Below are positions 21,054 to 32,948 of a stretch of 64,000 nucleotides of DNA, piece after piece; positions within the stretch are counted from its first letter, which is position 1; each line of letters starts with the position of its first letter. Both the position numbers and the translations under genes were made by a program. Origin of the DNA: Liriodendron chinense (lineage: Eukaryota > Streptophyta > Magnoliopsida > Magnoliales > Magnoliaceae). The notes beneath the pieces were generated by a model. It ran no database searches, was not told where the DNA came from, and saw nothing but the letters and a program-made list of their open reading frames with translations. Where the stretch lies: positions 124,001-188,000 of the forward strand of contig PVNU02000947.1 in NCBI GenBank assembly GCA_003013855.2, read 5' to 3'.

Positions 21054-22049
21054 GTGAGTTTCATCTGGACCGTCCATTCTTTTCGTGTATGGCCTTTCTC
21101 ATTATGATGGGCTCCATAGTTTAAAACAGGCAAACTGGTATCAACTCGAAACCCAGCCATGATGAGTCGACTCAGTTACTGGGGGGAGTTTCCCAAATAC
21201 TCGGGAGTAGTTTTCAAGTGCTTTTTTCATTATTATCGAATATTTTAAAAGTAATATATAAATAATGTTGAGCTGTGCCGAGACGTGGAGCAGGCCCCGG
21301 CCGCAAAAGTTCATGTGGTCGGAAGCTACATGGGGCCCACAGAGATGCCCATGAGAAATCCATTCTGTGCATGGGTTTCTCAAGCTCACCATAGGACAGG
21401 AATAAAAAAAAAATTCAGGCAGATCCAGAATTTAAATGAGCCGTGCGATAAGAAACAGTGTGGATTGAACACCCCCCGGCCCATTGGAAACTTTGTGGGG
21501 GCCACAAAGTTTTAGATCAGGATAATATTCATGATTTCAGCTAATCCCAGTGGTAATAACCTTATGAACGGTTTGGATGGGACATAAGCCTCATGGTCCG
21601 CTCCAGGAAGGTTTCAAAGGTGGATATTTCTTTATTCACTGTTTCCTGTAGCGTGGACCATCTGAGTTTTGAACGTGCCTGATTTCTGGCCTCCTATCCT
21701 ATTGTGAGATTGGGAAACCGATGGCCAGAGTGGATTTCTCACGAGCATCTTTGTGGACCCCATGTAACTTCCTACCACGGATTGCTCGGGGAATGAATAC
21801 ATGCATGTTGCTCTCATGGGAGAGATCATGTAATTTAGACCATGTTGCATGATCTTGACTGTCCCTTTTTTCTAGGCCTATGTTGGATGGTATTGATTAG
21901 CCACTGCATTAGAATTGATTTTTTACTGACCCATTGTGATGTGCATATGAAATCCACCATTAGACGTGTAATCTGATTCTTGCCGGAGGAAAGAAAAAAA
22001 CAAGGATGAGCTGTGATATGGGGGCCACGATAATGGAAACAGTTAGAAG
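21054..22049 (+). other. Intron 1, first part, with a fold-back element at 21314-21778
   Basis: The element is bounded by inverted repeats GTGGTCGGAAGCTACATGGG (left) and CCCATGTAACTTCCTACCAC (right). It is a deviant family member with arms such as CCCATGAGAAATCCATTCTG. The rest of this stretch shows no gene. Confidence 0.65.
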
Positions 22050-23445
22050 AGAGGATCCTCTGGGGCCACCGTGATATGTCTGGTTTATCCACGCCGTCCA
22101 TTCATTTTCTCGTATCATTTAAAGGTATGAGGTCAAAAATGAAGTAGATCCAATCCTCAAGCGGACCACACCAAATAGTGAGCTTGGTTGAGTCATCCCT
22201 AATGCGGTCCACTTAAGCCTTGGAACTGCCTCATTTTCCAACGCGGATTGCGTCCAACCAGCGTTCGACCATATTTGTGTGGGGGCTCACCATAATGGAT
22301 CTGTTTATCCACACGGTCCGTCCCTTTTCTAATATCAACTTAATGTATAGGCTCAAAAATGAGGAAGATCCAATGCTCAAGTGGACCACACTAACTAGTA
22401 AACTTGAGTGGCATTAAACGCGTGTTGTATCTCTAGTGTGGTCTAATTGAGCGTTCAATCTTCCTCATTTTTGGGCCCATATATATATATATAGTCTTAG
22501 AAAAGGGATGGACAGCATGGATAAACAGATCCATCATGGTGGGCCCCACACGGATTTGGTCAAATGCTTAAAGGTCCGACCTGTGGTTGGACGGTTGGAC
22601 ACAATCCGCATCCCTCATTTTCCATCTCATACCTTAAAATATCTAAGAAAATGGATGGACAGCCTGGATAAACAAATATATCACAGTGGGCCTCACAGGA
22701 GCCCTATATGGAGAGATTATTGTCCGGGCAGGTTGAACGCAATTCGCTTCTGATTTTTATAGGTCCCAGGTGGTGAATATTTAAAATCCATTCCTACCAT
22801 TTGGGGGCACAAAACGTAGTGACTCGAGTGAGTCACACCCAGAATTAGCTTGGACGGTGAGCTTTGCCTGTACACTTTTTTCCGATAATGTAATTCACGT
22901 GAACCACAAATGTAAAGGGGATTGCCTGGACCTAAGGTGGTGTGTTGACTTCTTCATGTTCGGTAGGCTCATCATGATGATGTATGTGTGATATTTGTAC
23001 CACCCATCCATTTTAAGAGTTCATTTTGGGAAATAATTCCAAATCCATCTTAAGAGTTCATTTTAGGGAATGATTCCAAAAATGAGGCAATCCAAACCTC
23101 AAATGGACCAGGCCATATAAAGCTTAGGGGACAATGATGCCCACCGATGAAGCCTTCCTGGGGCCTACCATGATATGTATTTGCCATTCAATGTGTTCAT
23201 AAGGTTACACATACCTGAATAAGGGGAAAACAAAACAAATATCAGCTTGATCCAAAGCTTTTGTGGCTCCCTGGAAGCTTTCAATAATAGGTGTTCAATC
23301 TCACTACTTTTTGTGGTGCCGTCTACTTAAGCTTTGGATCTTGTCTCATTTTTTATCTATGCCATAAAATGATATGGCACAATGGATGGACAGTATGTAA
23401 CACATACATCATGGCCACGGTGGGATCCTAATAACGTGATGACAC
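22050..23445. mobile_element. Cluster of nested fold-back elements in intron 1
   Basis: At least three arm pairs overlap: about 22060-22230, 22285-22540 (with a TCAAAAATGAGGAAGATCCA word and its complement) and 22500-22700. 22960-23445 is another, with ATCATGATGATGTATGTG at the left and ACATACATCATGG at the right. It contains a short direct duplication of TTAAGAGTTCATTTTGGG-type sequence (23010-23065). Order of insertion is not resolved. Confidence 0.55.
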
Positions 23446-23468
23446 CAACACACTACCAACATAGGTGG

Positions 23469-25090
23469 TGTTGGAATCAGGTGACTCAAATCTATGCTAA
23501 TCAGGGCCGTCGAGTGATCGAGCAGGGTGGTCAGGTGACCGACATAGGCAGATTTTGCACAAAAAACTCTCTGGATATTTTTTGCGTTGTTTTGGGTGAC
23601 CGAGCAATGGACGTCAGGTGATCGATGGACAGTCGGGCGGTCATTGGGCGACCGAACGATTGTATGTCGGTTTGCCCTAGTTTGTGCAGTTTTATTTAAA
23701 TTGTTGCTAATTACAGTTGTTTCCTATTTAAAAGGGTGTAATGTGGGATTAGGAAAATTGCCAAAGGGGTCGGGTGTCCTAGAGCTGGTGGGGATTGAGA
23801 GAGTTCTAAGGTGAGAGAGAATTGGCTTTGAATAACTTGGATTTTCTTTTGTGGGGCTTTGGATCCAGGTAAGTCATTTTTCTGTAATCTCTTGTAATTT
23901 CTGATTTATAGGGGATTTGCTTTGTGCCATGGTTTTCTCCCTTAAGGGATTTTTTTCACATAAAATTCGAATTGTCTCTTGCATGTTGATTTGTTTTCGT
24001 TTGTGGTTGCTTGTTTAATTCACCCTTGCGCTTCCACGAGTTTCCCAATAAGTGGTATCAAATCGAATGTTGGGAGGTAGATTGAAATCTGAGGCGAGGT
24101 TTAATGGCGTCAAGCATGAGATTCGATATAAAGAAGTATTCCAGGAAAAAAACAACTTTGAATTATAGAAGGTCAAGATGAAAGGCCTCCTAGTTCAACA
24201 AGGATTGGAAGATACACTCATTGGGAAGTGATCGGATACTATAAAAGAAGAAGAGTAGAAGAAGATTGATCAAAAGCCAATATCTCAATTCGGTTCGTTG
24301 GCTTCGATTGGTTTTGTAAAGTGACAAAAGGGGCACTCGTGATGATAAAGGCACGGAAGTATGACCATCTTTACAAGTTGATTGAGAGCACTTCTGACAG
24401 TGGAGCTGCAGGGTCCGCATCAGATTCTACTTCTGTACGTGTGGCACGCGTGCTAAGGCGACCGACATGTAGGGAGAGAAGATACTAGAATGAAGACAGT
24501 AAGGGCACGAGAAGCGATTGAGCTATGATGGAAATGAAGTAGAGATGAAAGATGGATGATCGAGTATAACACGGAGGAACATGAAGATTAGAGTCACGGT
24601 GGAGATTTTTGGAATCGGGTGACTCAAATCTATGCTAATCAAGGTCGTCAGGCGATCAAGCAGGGTGGTCGGGTGACCGACATAGGCGGATTTTACACAA
24701 AGAACTCTCTGGATGTTTTTGCTAGTTTGCGTGATTTTGCATAAATTGTTTCTAATTCCAATTGTTTCCTATTTAAAGGGGTTAATGCAGGATTAGAAAA
24801 ATTGCTAAAGGGGTCGGGTATCCTAGAGGGATTGTGAGAGTTCTAGGGTGAGAGAAAGAACCTGAGATAGCTTGGGTTTTCTATTGTGGGGCTTTGGATC
24901 CGGGTAAGTCATTATTCTGTAATCTCTTCTAATTTATGATTCATAGTGATTGCTTAGCGTCATGGTTTTTTCCCACAAGGGTTTTTCCATGTAAAATTCA
25001 AATTGCCTTCTTATGTGTGTTGAATTTGCTTGGTTGCTTGCTGTTGTGAATCAACATTGTTTGATTCTCACTTCCACAAGTTTCCCAGCA
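23469..25090 (+). mobile_element. Ty1/copia element with large internal deletion
   Basis: The 5' LTR is 23469-24050 (TGTTGGAATC to TTTCCCAATA) and the 3' LTR 24607-25090 (TTTTGGAATC to TTTCCCAGCA), with a near-perfect target duplication (GGTGG / TGTGG). Behind the 5' LTR is the Met-tRNA-type PBS AGTGGTATCAAATCG. Only about 550 bp remain inside: a gag start resembling MRFDIKKYSRKKNNFEL, then WKVKMKGLL-like and GLEDTLIGK sequence with stops, joined directly to the pre-integrase piece KYDHLYKLIEST. Protease, integrase core, reverse transcriptase and RNase H are missing. The 3' LTR lacks about 100 bp of U3 that the 5' LTR has. Confidence 0.85.
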
Positions 25091-25201
25091 TGTGGTGTGT
25101 GGCCATGTAGTTAGCTTCAAAAGAAAGAGGAACCGAATTGGGTACTACCCCCACCATTACCTAGCTAGAGACGGTTGGTTTTATCGGGGCTTTGTAGGGT
25201 C

Positions 25202-25204
<3 letters not shown>

Positions 25205-25293
<89 letters not shown>
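25205..25293. repeat. (TA)n microsatellite
   Basis: About 44 uninterrupted TA units sit inside a fold-back arm in intron 1. Confidence 0.95.
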
Positions 25294-25295
<2 letters not shown>

Positions 25296-25499
25296 AAGCT
25301 GTCCATCCTTTTTTATAGGTTATTCTAGAGTAAGAGCTGAAAAAAGGAATTAGATCTAAGGCTCAAGTGGACTATACAGCAAAAAGTAGTGGTGACAATG
25401 ATGTCCACAGTTGAAACCTTCCTAAGGCCCACTATAATGTTTTTTTACCGTTCAACCTGTTCATAAGGTCATATTTACCGTTCAACATACACCCACACA

Positions 25500-25640
25500 T
25501 TTGGGACAGTGGTAGACTGAGTGAAGATAACCTCTCGTTTCAACACTAACGTCCTGGTATCGAATCCCAACATAGGGGGTGGCTAACATTGAAGTGTGAC
25601 TAACAGTGTGGGTGTGTACTAACAAAAAAAGGGGGGGAAC
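25500..25640 (+). other. SINE-like unit with pol III box A and box B
   Basis: GGGACAGTGGTAGACTGAG (box A-like) is followed about 50 bp later by GGTATCGAATCCCAAC (box B-like), then a short tail ending in a poly-purine run near 25630. The spacing fits a tRNA-derived SINE. No target duplication could be confirmed. Confidence 0.4.
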
Positions 25641-25696
25641 ACATAAATATGAGCTTGATCCGATCCAAAACTTTTGTGGTCCCCAAGAGGTTTTAG

Positions 25697-26210
25697 GTGG
25701 CAGCTTATTTTTGGGCTCGCCTTTACCGTGGGGTTGCCATGGGTCCCACTTTGATGTATGTATTATGTATCCACGCTGTCCATTTGTATTTACATATCAT
25801 TTTATGAAATTGTCCAAAAAATGAAGCAGATCCAATTATCAGGTGGACCATACCATAAGAAACAATGTTGATGATATCAGGTGGACCTACCATTAAAAAC
25901 TTCTTAGGACTTACCTTCATGTTTACATAGTGTTTATTTACCATCCAATCTGTTCATAAGGTCACATAAACCTGGATTAAGGGGGAAAAAATATATCAGC
26001 TTGACCCAAAACTTTTGTGGCCCATTAATGGTTAATCAACATTGTTTCCTACGGTATGGTCCACCTGATAATTAGATGTATTTCATTTTTCGGGTAATAT
26101 CATTTTATGGATGGACAGTGTGGATACATAATACATACGTCAAGTTGAGCCCCATAGTAGCACTGTCTTGGGTGAGGCCTGGGTCTCACCCAATTCGCTC
26201 TCTACGGATT
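25697..26210. mobile_element. Fold-back element in intron 1
   Basis: The left arm is GGGTCCCACTTTGATGTATG, CACGCTGTCCATTTG; the right arm is GATGGACAGTGTGGATACAT, then GTGAGGCCTGGGTCTCACCC. The right terminus (GGTGAGGCC, GCTCTCT) is shared with the element ending at 28446. Confidence 0.65.
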
Positions 26211-26258
26211 TGTTGTTACCCGGCTAACGTGTGTATAACCTAACCATGTGGGGCTACG

Positions 26259-26379
<121 letters not shown>

Positions 26380-26453
26380 TTGGATCCAACTGATCACTGT
26401 ATTTTCCCTTCATCTTCAAAAACCTTATAATGGGCCCGTTTGAAATTTTTAAT

Positions 26454-26849
26454 TGATGGGTTTTTCCTCCTCAGTACAGAGGAGAGGAGTGCAGCCTAGA
26501 TGTGGTCGGGCGACTGGAAATCACCCAGATGAGGTAAAAAGTTGCCGGACATTTTGACAACAGTCGGGCGCTTGATGGTCTTGTAACTGAGCGCCCGATG
26601 CCCGGGGTGGGCTCTCGACCAAGTTGGTCCAGACGCCCGAAATTAGGCAGTTCCTCTCGATGCACGCTGGATAGTTTTTGGGTTGGGTGGGCGCCCGACG
26701 GTCCACTGACCGAGCACCCAACCGTGCGCGAACAACTTATACGCAGTTTTCTATTTGAGTTATGATTCTTCCGGTTCTCTACTTAAGGGGTTCCAAATCG
26801 GGATTATGGTATCCCATTGAAGTGTTTTCACGTCCAATGTGAGAGAGAA

Positions 26850-26898
<49 letters not shown>

Positions 26899-27264
26899 TA
26901 GAAGGGAGATATTGCTTGAAGAGGTGATCTTCATCGCAATCATCGTCTCAATGCTTCTACGTCCTCGTGATCAGTGATATCTCTCTGTTTTTATTGTTCT
27001 CTTATTGCTTATCCACTCCTACATGAGTGAAGAAAGTTTGATCCAAGTGGTGTGTGCTTGTGATCGGTTGCAGCGGTTCTACTTCATAATGAATTGTTGA
27101 TCTAGACTAGGTCCTGTGGTTTTTACCTCTTCAGAGGGTTTTCCACGTAAAAATTCCTTGTGTCATGTGGTTGATACTTTATTCTTAACTATTGCATTAT
27201 CTTAGCCCATAATTCTAGTGCATTGGGGGCGAGATCCTAAGGTTTGTGTGAAACGCACTCAACA
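26454..27264 (+). mobile_element. Solo LTR of a Ty1/copia element
   Basis: This runs from TGATGGGTTTTTCCTCC to AACGCACTCAACA and is the same family as the LTR at 32185-32933 (shared GGTATCCCATTGAA, GTGTGTGCTTGTGATCG and GGTTTTCCACGTAAAAA). It is flanked by TTAAT / ATAAT, with no internal sequence. U3 holds CGGGCG/GACCG-type motifs (26502-26720); a (GA)n tract occupies 26855-26894. It interrupts a fold-back element that continues at 27265. Confidence 0.8.
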
Positions 27265-27880
27265 ATAATGGCCAAGCACTCAAAGACTACTATTTCCTTA
27301 AGTGTAGTCCACCTGCGATTTGGCTTCATTTTTGGGACCAGATCATAAAATGGGTTGTGGAAACGGATGTACAGCTTGGACATACAACACATCATCAAGA
27401 TAGGCCACACAGTATGGGCAACACCCTTGCCCTGGTAACCCCTAATCTGCTATTGCCTACTCAGTACTCAGTACGCTTCGGCCAACTCCATGGGACCCAC
27501 TGTAGATGTATGCGTCTTATCCATTCCCTCCATTAATATTTACAGATCATTTTAGGGCATGAGCCCAAAATATTCAAACCTCAAGTCGACCACACCATAG
27601 AAAAGTGAGAATAATGATGTCCACCGTTGAAACCTTCTTAGGTCTAACAATGATGTTTATTTGTCATCCAACCATTTCATAAGATCAAATAAACATGGAT
27701 GAAAGGAAAACACAAATATCAGCTTGATCCAAAACTTCTGTGAGCCCCAAAAAGTTTTCAACGGTTGATATTCAATTCACGCTGTGTCGTGTGGACCTGT
27801 GGTGTGGTCCATTAGAGCTTTGGATATGCTTCAATTTTGTGCATGAGCCCTAAAATGACCTGAAAAATTGAATGGACGGC
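27265..27880. mobile_element. Fold-back elements in intron 1
   Basis: 27265-27460 is a right arm (GTCCACCTGCGATTTGG to GATAGGCCACACAG), probably the partner of sequence left of 26454. 27485-27880 is a second element: CATGGGACCCACTGTAGATG to GAATGGACGGCG. Confidence 0.55.
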
Positions 27881-27885
27881 GTAAG

Positions 27886-28292
27886 GAGAGCTATTAGGTG
27901 AGGCCTGGCCTCACGCAAAATGATGCGCCCCTAAGGTGGGGTTACTGTGGGGCCCACCTTTATGTATGTATTATGTATCCACGCGGTCCATCTGTTTTTC
28001 CATATCATTTTAGGACATTAGGCAAAAAAACAAAGCATATCTAATTATTAGGTGTGCCATACCATAATAAACAGTGCTAATTGACCATTAATGGGGCCAC
28101 AAAAGTTTTGGATCAAGATGATATTTGTTTTTTTCCTTCATCCAGGTTATGTGACCTTATCAACAGATTGGATGGTAAATAAACACTACAGAAACATTAA
28201 TATACGCTCTAAGAAGTTTTTAACGGTAGCACGGTCAATTACCATTGTTTCTTATGTATGGTCCACCTGATATTTGGATTTGGATTTGATTC

Positions 28293-28351
<59 letters not shown>

Positions 28352-28446
28352 CATACGTCAAGGTGGGCCCACGGTAACTCCACGGTAGGGACCGCACCAT
28401 CTTGGCCATCTTGGGTGAGGCCGGGGCCTCACCTAATCCGCTCTCT
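27886..28446. mobile_element. Fold-back element with palindromic termini
   Basis: The left end TATTAGGTGAGGCCTGGCCT (itself a palindrome around GAGGCCTGGCCTC) is mirrored at the right by GTGAGGCCGGGGCCTCACC then TAATCCGCTCTC. The arms carry GGGGCCCACCTTTATGTATG and its complement. An (AT)n tract lies at 28296-28347. Confidence 0.75.
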
Positions 28447-28479
28447 ATGTAGTGGGCTTACGAGGAAGAAGAATGATTT

Positions 28480-28857
28480 TGGAATGCGAGTTGCGCGACG
28501 ATCCGTAACAGTTCTTTCTCGTCGGTGACGATCATCTCTGTGAACGATCCAAGGGCAGCGAACGAGTAGACCCGATTGCCGACCTTGAACCTGGAGACGC
28601 CATCTCCGACGGATTCGATGCCAGAGTAGTCGAAGTCGGGAATGAAAGGGGGCGGTGGCTTGTCCTTGTATTTGCCCAGGATCTGGAGGAAATTGGCGTT
28701 GTTGAGGCTTGTTGCTTTGACCCGGACCTTAACAGTCATTCCAGAGTTCAAGGGAGGGAATGGGAGGTGGAGGTGGAGGTGAGGTGGAAATGGAGATTGG
28801 GGAGTTTGTGGTATCTCCGGTCGGATCGCCTAGGGTTTTTCAGACGAGAGCTTCCAT
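28480..28857 (-). pseudogene. Quinone oxidoreductase-like (medium-chain dehydrogenase) N-terminus, pseudogene
   Basis: On the minus strand the frame opens at 28857 with MEALV and then hits a TGA (28840-28842) where the family has Cys, continuing KTLGDPT. A frameshift near 28745 leads into VKVRVKATSLNNANFLQILG, PPPPFIPDFDYSGIE and FKVGNRVYSFAALGSFTEMI. These match the GroES-like domain at the start of plant NADPH:quinone oxidoreductase/zeta-crystallin-like proteins. Homology ends near 28500, before the nucleotide-binding domain, so only about 120 residues remain. It lies antisense inside intron 1 of the methyltransferase-like gene. No intron is seen; it could be a processed copy or a single captured exon. 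Confidence 0.8.
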
Positions 28858-28879
28858 GGAAGAGCTCTGAGAGAGAGAG

Positions 28880-30302
28880 AGATTTCCAGGTTTTGAGAGA
28901 GACTAGGCTCGTTCAATGACCACCCTGGCTCGTGTTCGGCTCATAGCCTTAGAGCTGGACTGACATGATCAACACTCGACCCGCCTTCGAGCCTAGTTCG
29001 AGCCTGAAAGAAAAAAAAATTTAAATAAGCCCAGCCAAAAGCCTGACTTAAAACTGTTTAAAATCCAAGCCCAAAGTCTCTCATTTCTCTACTCCCTTCC
29101 CATGTGGGACTAAACAATATACTAGTTACCACGAGTATAAATTGGAGTTTATTAAACAATATTTTGGAGGAATGATGGTAGTATTCCATTACATTACGGC
29201 CTAATCTGGTCATCCAAACACACCCTAAGAGGGATGGAAGGGAAAAAAAATTAATTTAGATTTAATTTAGTTTTTTTTTAACTAATGGCCTTTTGGACAG
29301 CCAAGTTCAAACCTGGCCTGCTTGAGAAACCGGTTCAACTTTTAAGCCCAAACCCAGCCCTCAGGTCTGATACTCCAGCCCGGCCCACTGACAACCTGTA
29401 TTCGGGAGAATTTGGTTCCCTACATTGGAGGGTGATCTAGGAGTTGGAAGGCTCCATGAGGTCATGAATAGTCTATGCTTGAAGATGGCTGCTATTTAGT
29501 TCTTTTTATTTGAGCAGTAAGAATGCTTGAGTTGTTGTGGAGATGCTTATAGTAGGAGTGCATTAGAGTCAAGTAGGGTTGAGTTGTATTGGGCTACGAC
29601 CGTGATCCTCTGTTTTTATACCTGATTGTTTCATTATCTACCAAATACAGGTGGTATGCTCCTAACTTTCCCCAAGAAAAAAAAATCCACATAAGGAAAG
29701 TCAAGGTGAGAAAATATGCTTTGTAACTTATTTAAACAGTATAGAAATCATGCAATCTTAAGCTCTTTGGAAACCAGCTCAATAAGCTTTCAAATAGGAC
29801 ATTTTTCCAACATTTGATACCTCAAAATGGGGAAAAAGTCACTGGATGAGTATTCTACAAACAGTTGTATTGTGGGGTCCATTGGCTTGATTTGGGTTCA
29901 GTTGGGTCTGAAATTTAATTCCAAGGTGTGTGGGGTCATGAGCCACCTTTTGTAAATCTCCATTGTCATGGCGACCATTTGTATCAATGAGGTGACATGC
30001 AAGGGTGTCAGCAATTATAGCAAAAAATTAAAGATAGAAGTCACTGACAGGTAACTGAATGCCACCACTCATTGACGAATCAATGATGTTTGGGCTAGAG
30101 TTTAGCATCCTACGAGCAGCTCAACGAAGGATGAAACAAAAGCAAGAAAGCAAGAGGGTACGCACCGATGTCGATATTCTCAGAATATGGCCACTAATAA
30201 CAGAAGTTGACATTTTCACAAAAATAGCCATCAATTCGAGCTGTTGATATTCTCATGAATATGGCCGTCAATGGGAGCAGTGCTTGGATGATCAAGGAAT
30301 TA

Positions 30303-30342
<40 letters not shown>

Positions 30343-31456
30343 GAGGAATAAGAAATAATTTCATAAATTCAAAAGCTCACTCCACATTGAAAGGCTCCTT
30401 GTTTATATAATCAACCAACACTACTTTGAGAAGAGGTTACAGTTTTTTATTTTCCCTTTTTTTTCTTTGCTTATTGTATTATGAGCATAGTTTCTCTCTT
30501 ATTGTATCTACTTGTTTTTTGCTCATAAAATCAGATTCTCATGGATCTATTTCAGTTGTAAAGAACCACATCAATCCTGTCTGCTTCTCAAATTATTTCC
30601 ATGTATACCATAATCTACAGCAATGGTTGTTTCTTATTTACCTTTGCATGAATAAATTACAACATCGAAATGTTTTACACAAGTGGGAATTCAATTCATT
30701 TTCCGACTTTTGTATTTTGAGGTCCCTAGCTACACTGTGATATTTGATCTGTTCAATTCGTGGTTGTCCCCAATAAATGAATGCTTTGGATGATTGGATC
30801 ATCATGCGCATATGCCTCATGAACCATATAGAAAGTTCATATTTAAATTATTTATATGGTGAGGAGATCCAATCCATCATTCGCCATTCAAATAATTTAA
30901 CATCATCTTAATTGAAAAGATGCAAACATTGTTATCGAAATTGTGAAATAAGATCTCGGATTGTCATTGGATGTAATGGTTGACATTTTGCGGAATTGCA
31001 ACAGTGTGCCTCTAAACCAATTTTGATCATGATGATTATCACCCACTTAGGAATGGCTACCTTTCTCCACACGTCCATAAGCACCAAACACAGGCACCCC
31101 ACATGTACCAATGTGTCACACATGCATTTGATTTAGGGCTTTCTTAACTTCCCTTGGGCGAAAAATCTGGTCAGTCTACTCATCAGTGGTTACATGTGTA
31201 TGAAAAGAGTGGAACCTTAGAAACAGATAGCCGATGGTCCACATTCTTACTTTATTAATTCAGGAAATTAATAGATCTACAACACGTGGTGCACCTGACC
31301 TGTTGACCACTCTATTTTTTAGGCTAAATACTTGGCAAGTAGCACACCTGATGAATTTGCTGATCTATCAAACATTATAAACCAAGATTTGGTAGAGTAG
31401 AAGAGTTGTTTTTCTTATTAATTGGAATTTAACTCTTTAGGACTTCTCATTGCCAG
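28880..31456 (+). other. Intron 1, last part, no gene seen
   Basis: This is AT-rich single-copy-looking sequence with a (CT)n tract at 30306-30339 and a GGCTCG/GAGCCTGA-rich stretch near 28905-29010. Short ORFs here look random. The acceptor of exon 2 is CAG at 31454-31456. Confidence 0.5.
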
Positions 31457-31565
31457 CTCTAAAAAAAATGAAGATTGCAATGGAGAGTGAAACACTAGAC
31501 ACCAAGATGTACGAGATGCCCATGGCTTTCCTCAAGTTAGTCTTCGGAAAGGCACTCAAGGAGAG
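31457..31565 (+). CDS. Methyltransferase-like gene, exon 2
   Basis: This encodes LKKMKIAMESETLDTKMYE, MPMAFLKLVF and GKALKE. TLD.KMYE.P.AFLK aligns with the segment that precedes the SAM-binding core in coclaurine N-methyltransferases. Entry phase is 1 and exit phase 2 (donor AG|GTATAT). Confidence 0.85.
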
Positions 31566-32184
31566 GTATATTTTTGGCTTTTCTCTATCCTTACTATCAT
31601 TTTCTTTTATATTTATTCAGGCTATTCACTTATTGTTACATATGTTAACTAGTACAAACGTGAATCATAACAAACATTGTAGAATGCTTGTTCATGTCAA
31701 AAGCTTCTTGGATAAATAAATGGGAAACTTACCTGTTTTTACCTAATCTGAACATGTGGTGCCCACAGTTTGGTTTGTCCAAGCCATTGATCTGATGGTC
31801 CCCATAGAGGATGAACTATGCACAAAAAATATCTTCATTTGGTCAACTCTAGAGTTTCCATTGTTGGCATGTAAATACATGGTTAAGAAGAAATGCACCA
31901 ACAGTACATGTTCAATGAAGAAAAGATTTGATGGTTAGGATCTTCCAACTTGGAGAGTTTCTCGGCATGTCGTCCCAGGATAAAAAGAAGCCCAAAACCT
32001 CTTTCATTAATCTTCAACAAGCAATGTTGGATGATCGACCCTATACACCTTTAATAGCAAACTAAATCAGAAAACAGGGTGACTGATGTCTGTTCCTACA
32101 GGAACAGACTAATAATTTGAAAGCTTGGAAATGGGTCTTACTAAAGGCCAATGGACATGACACAAGGGGTTCCCATTTCACATG
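31566..32184 (+). other. Intron 2, first part
   Basis: AT-rich intron sequence up to the copia LTR. I see no gene or element. Confidence 0.4.
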
Positions 32185-32933
32185 TGTTGGAGTTTTCCTC
32201 CTCACATGTGCAGAGGAGAGAGGGATGGTTTGTTGTCCGACCGGCCAGTGCCCCCTGCCCGGCGGGCCGGACAAAGTGTCCACAAACAGCAAAATCGCTG
32301 GACAGATTTTGTGATGGCTGGCCGACTGGTCGGCAGACAAGTCGGGCTGTGTATGTTTATACAGCATACTCTCTAAACGTTTTTTGGTACATCCAACCGG
32401 CCGGAGGTATGCGCAGACTGCTACTGCAGTTTCCAATTGGGTTAGGACTCTTGCTAATCTCTATATAAGAAGCTCTAATCCGAGATTTGGGTATCCCATT
32501 AAATATTTTACACGTCCAAGGTGAGAGAGAGAGAGAGAAAAAGAAAAAGAGAGGAAGAGAAAGAGGGAGAGGAAGCTTGTTGGTAGAGGAGGCTTTGCTC
32601 GCGAATATGATTCATGGTGCAACGACGTCTCGGCTCTTCAACATCCTCGTGCTTGGGTGAGATCTCTCAGTTTCTAGTCCTTTTATTGTTATCCATCCCT
32701 GCGTGGGTGAAGAAGGTTTGATTCAAGCGGTGTGTGCTTGTGATCGAGGTTGTAATAGTTCTACTTCATAGTGAATTGAGGTCCCATGGTTTTTACTACT
32801 TTGAGGGTTTTCCACGTAAAAATCTCTTACGTAGTGTGGTTGTTGATTTGATTTAGTTTAGTGCTTTAGCATAACCCATAATTCTAGTAGTTTGGGGGGC
32901 GAGATCCTAAAGTTTTGTGAAACGCACCCAACA
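32185..32933 (+). mobile_element. 5' LTR of the intron-2 copia element
   Basis: This is bounded by TGTTGG and CCAACA. It has TATA-like CTATATAAGAAG near 32461, the plant copia motif GTTTTCCACGTAAAAATC near 32808, and CCGACCGGCCAG/GGCCGACTGGTCGG motifs upstream of the TATA (32237-32410). Confidence 0.88.
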
Positions 32934-32937
32934 AAAC

Positions 32938-32948
32938 TGGTATCAGAG
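32938..32948 (+). promoter_or_regulatory. Primer binding site, initiator Met tRNA type
   Basis: TGGTATCAGAG follows the LTR by a few bases and is the usual copia primer site. Its last five bases, CAGAG, are the target duplicated by the next insertion. Confidence 0.85.

Noticed and set aside
25500..25640. A functional tRNA gene
   Set aside because: Only box A and box B-like words are present; the acceptor and anticodon stems do not pair, so SINE-like is the better call.
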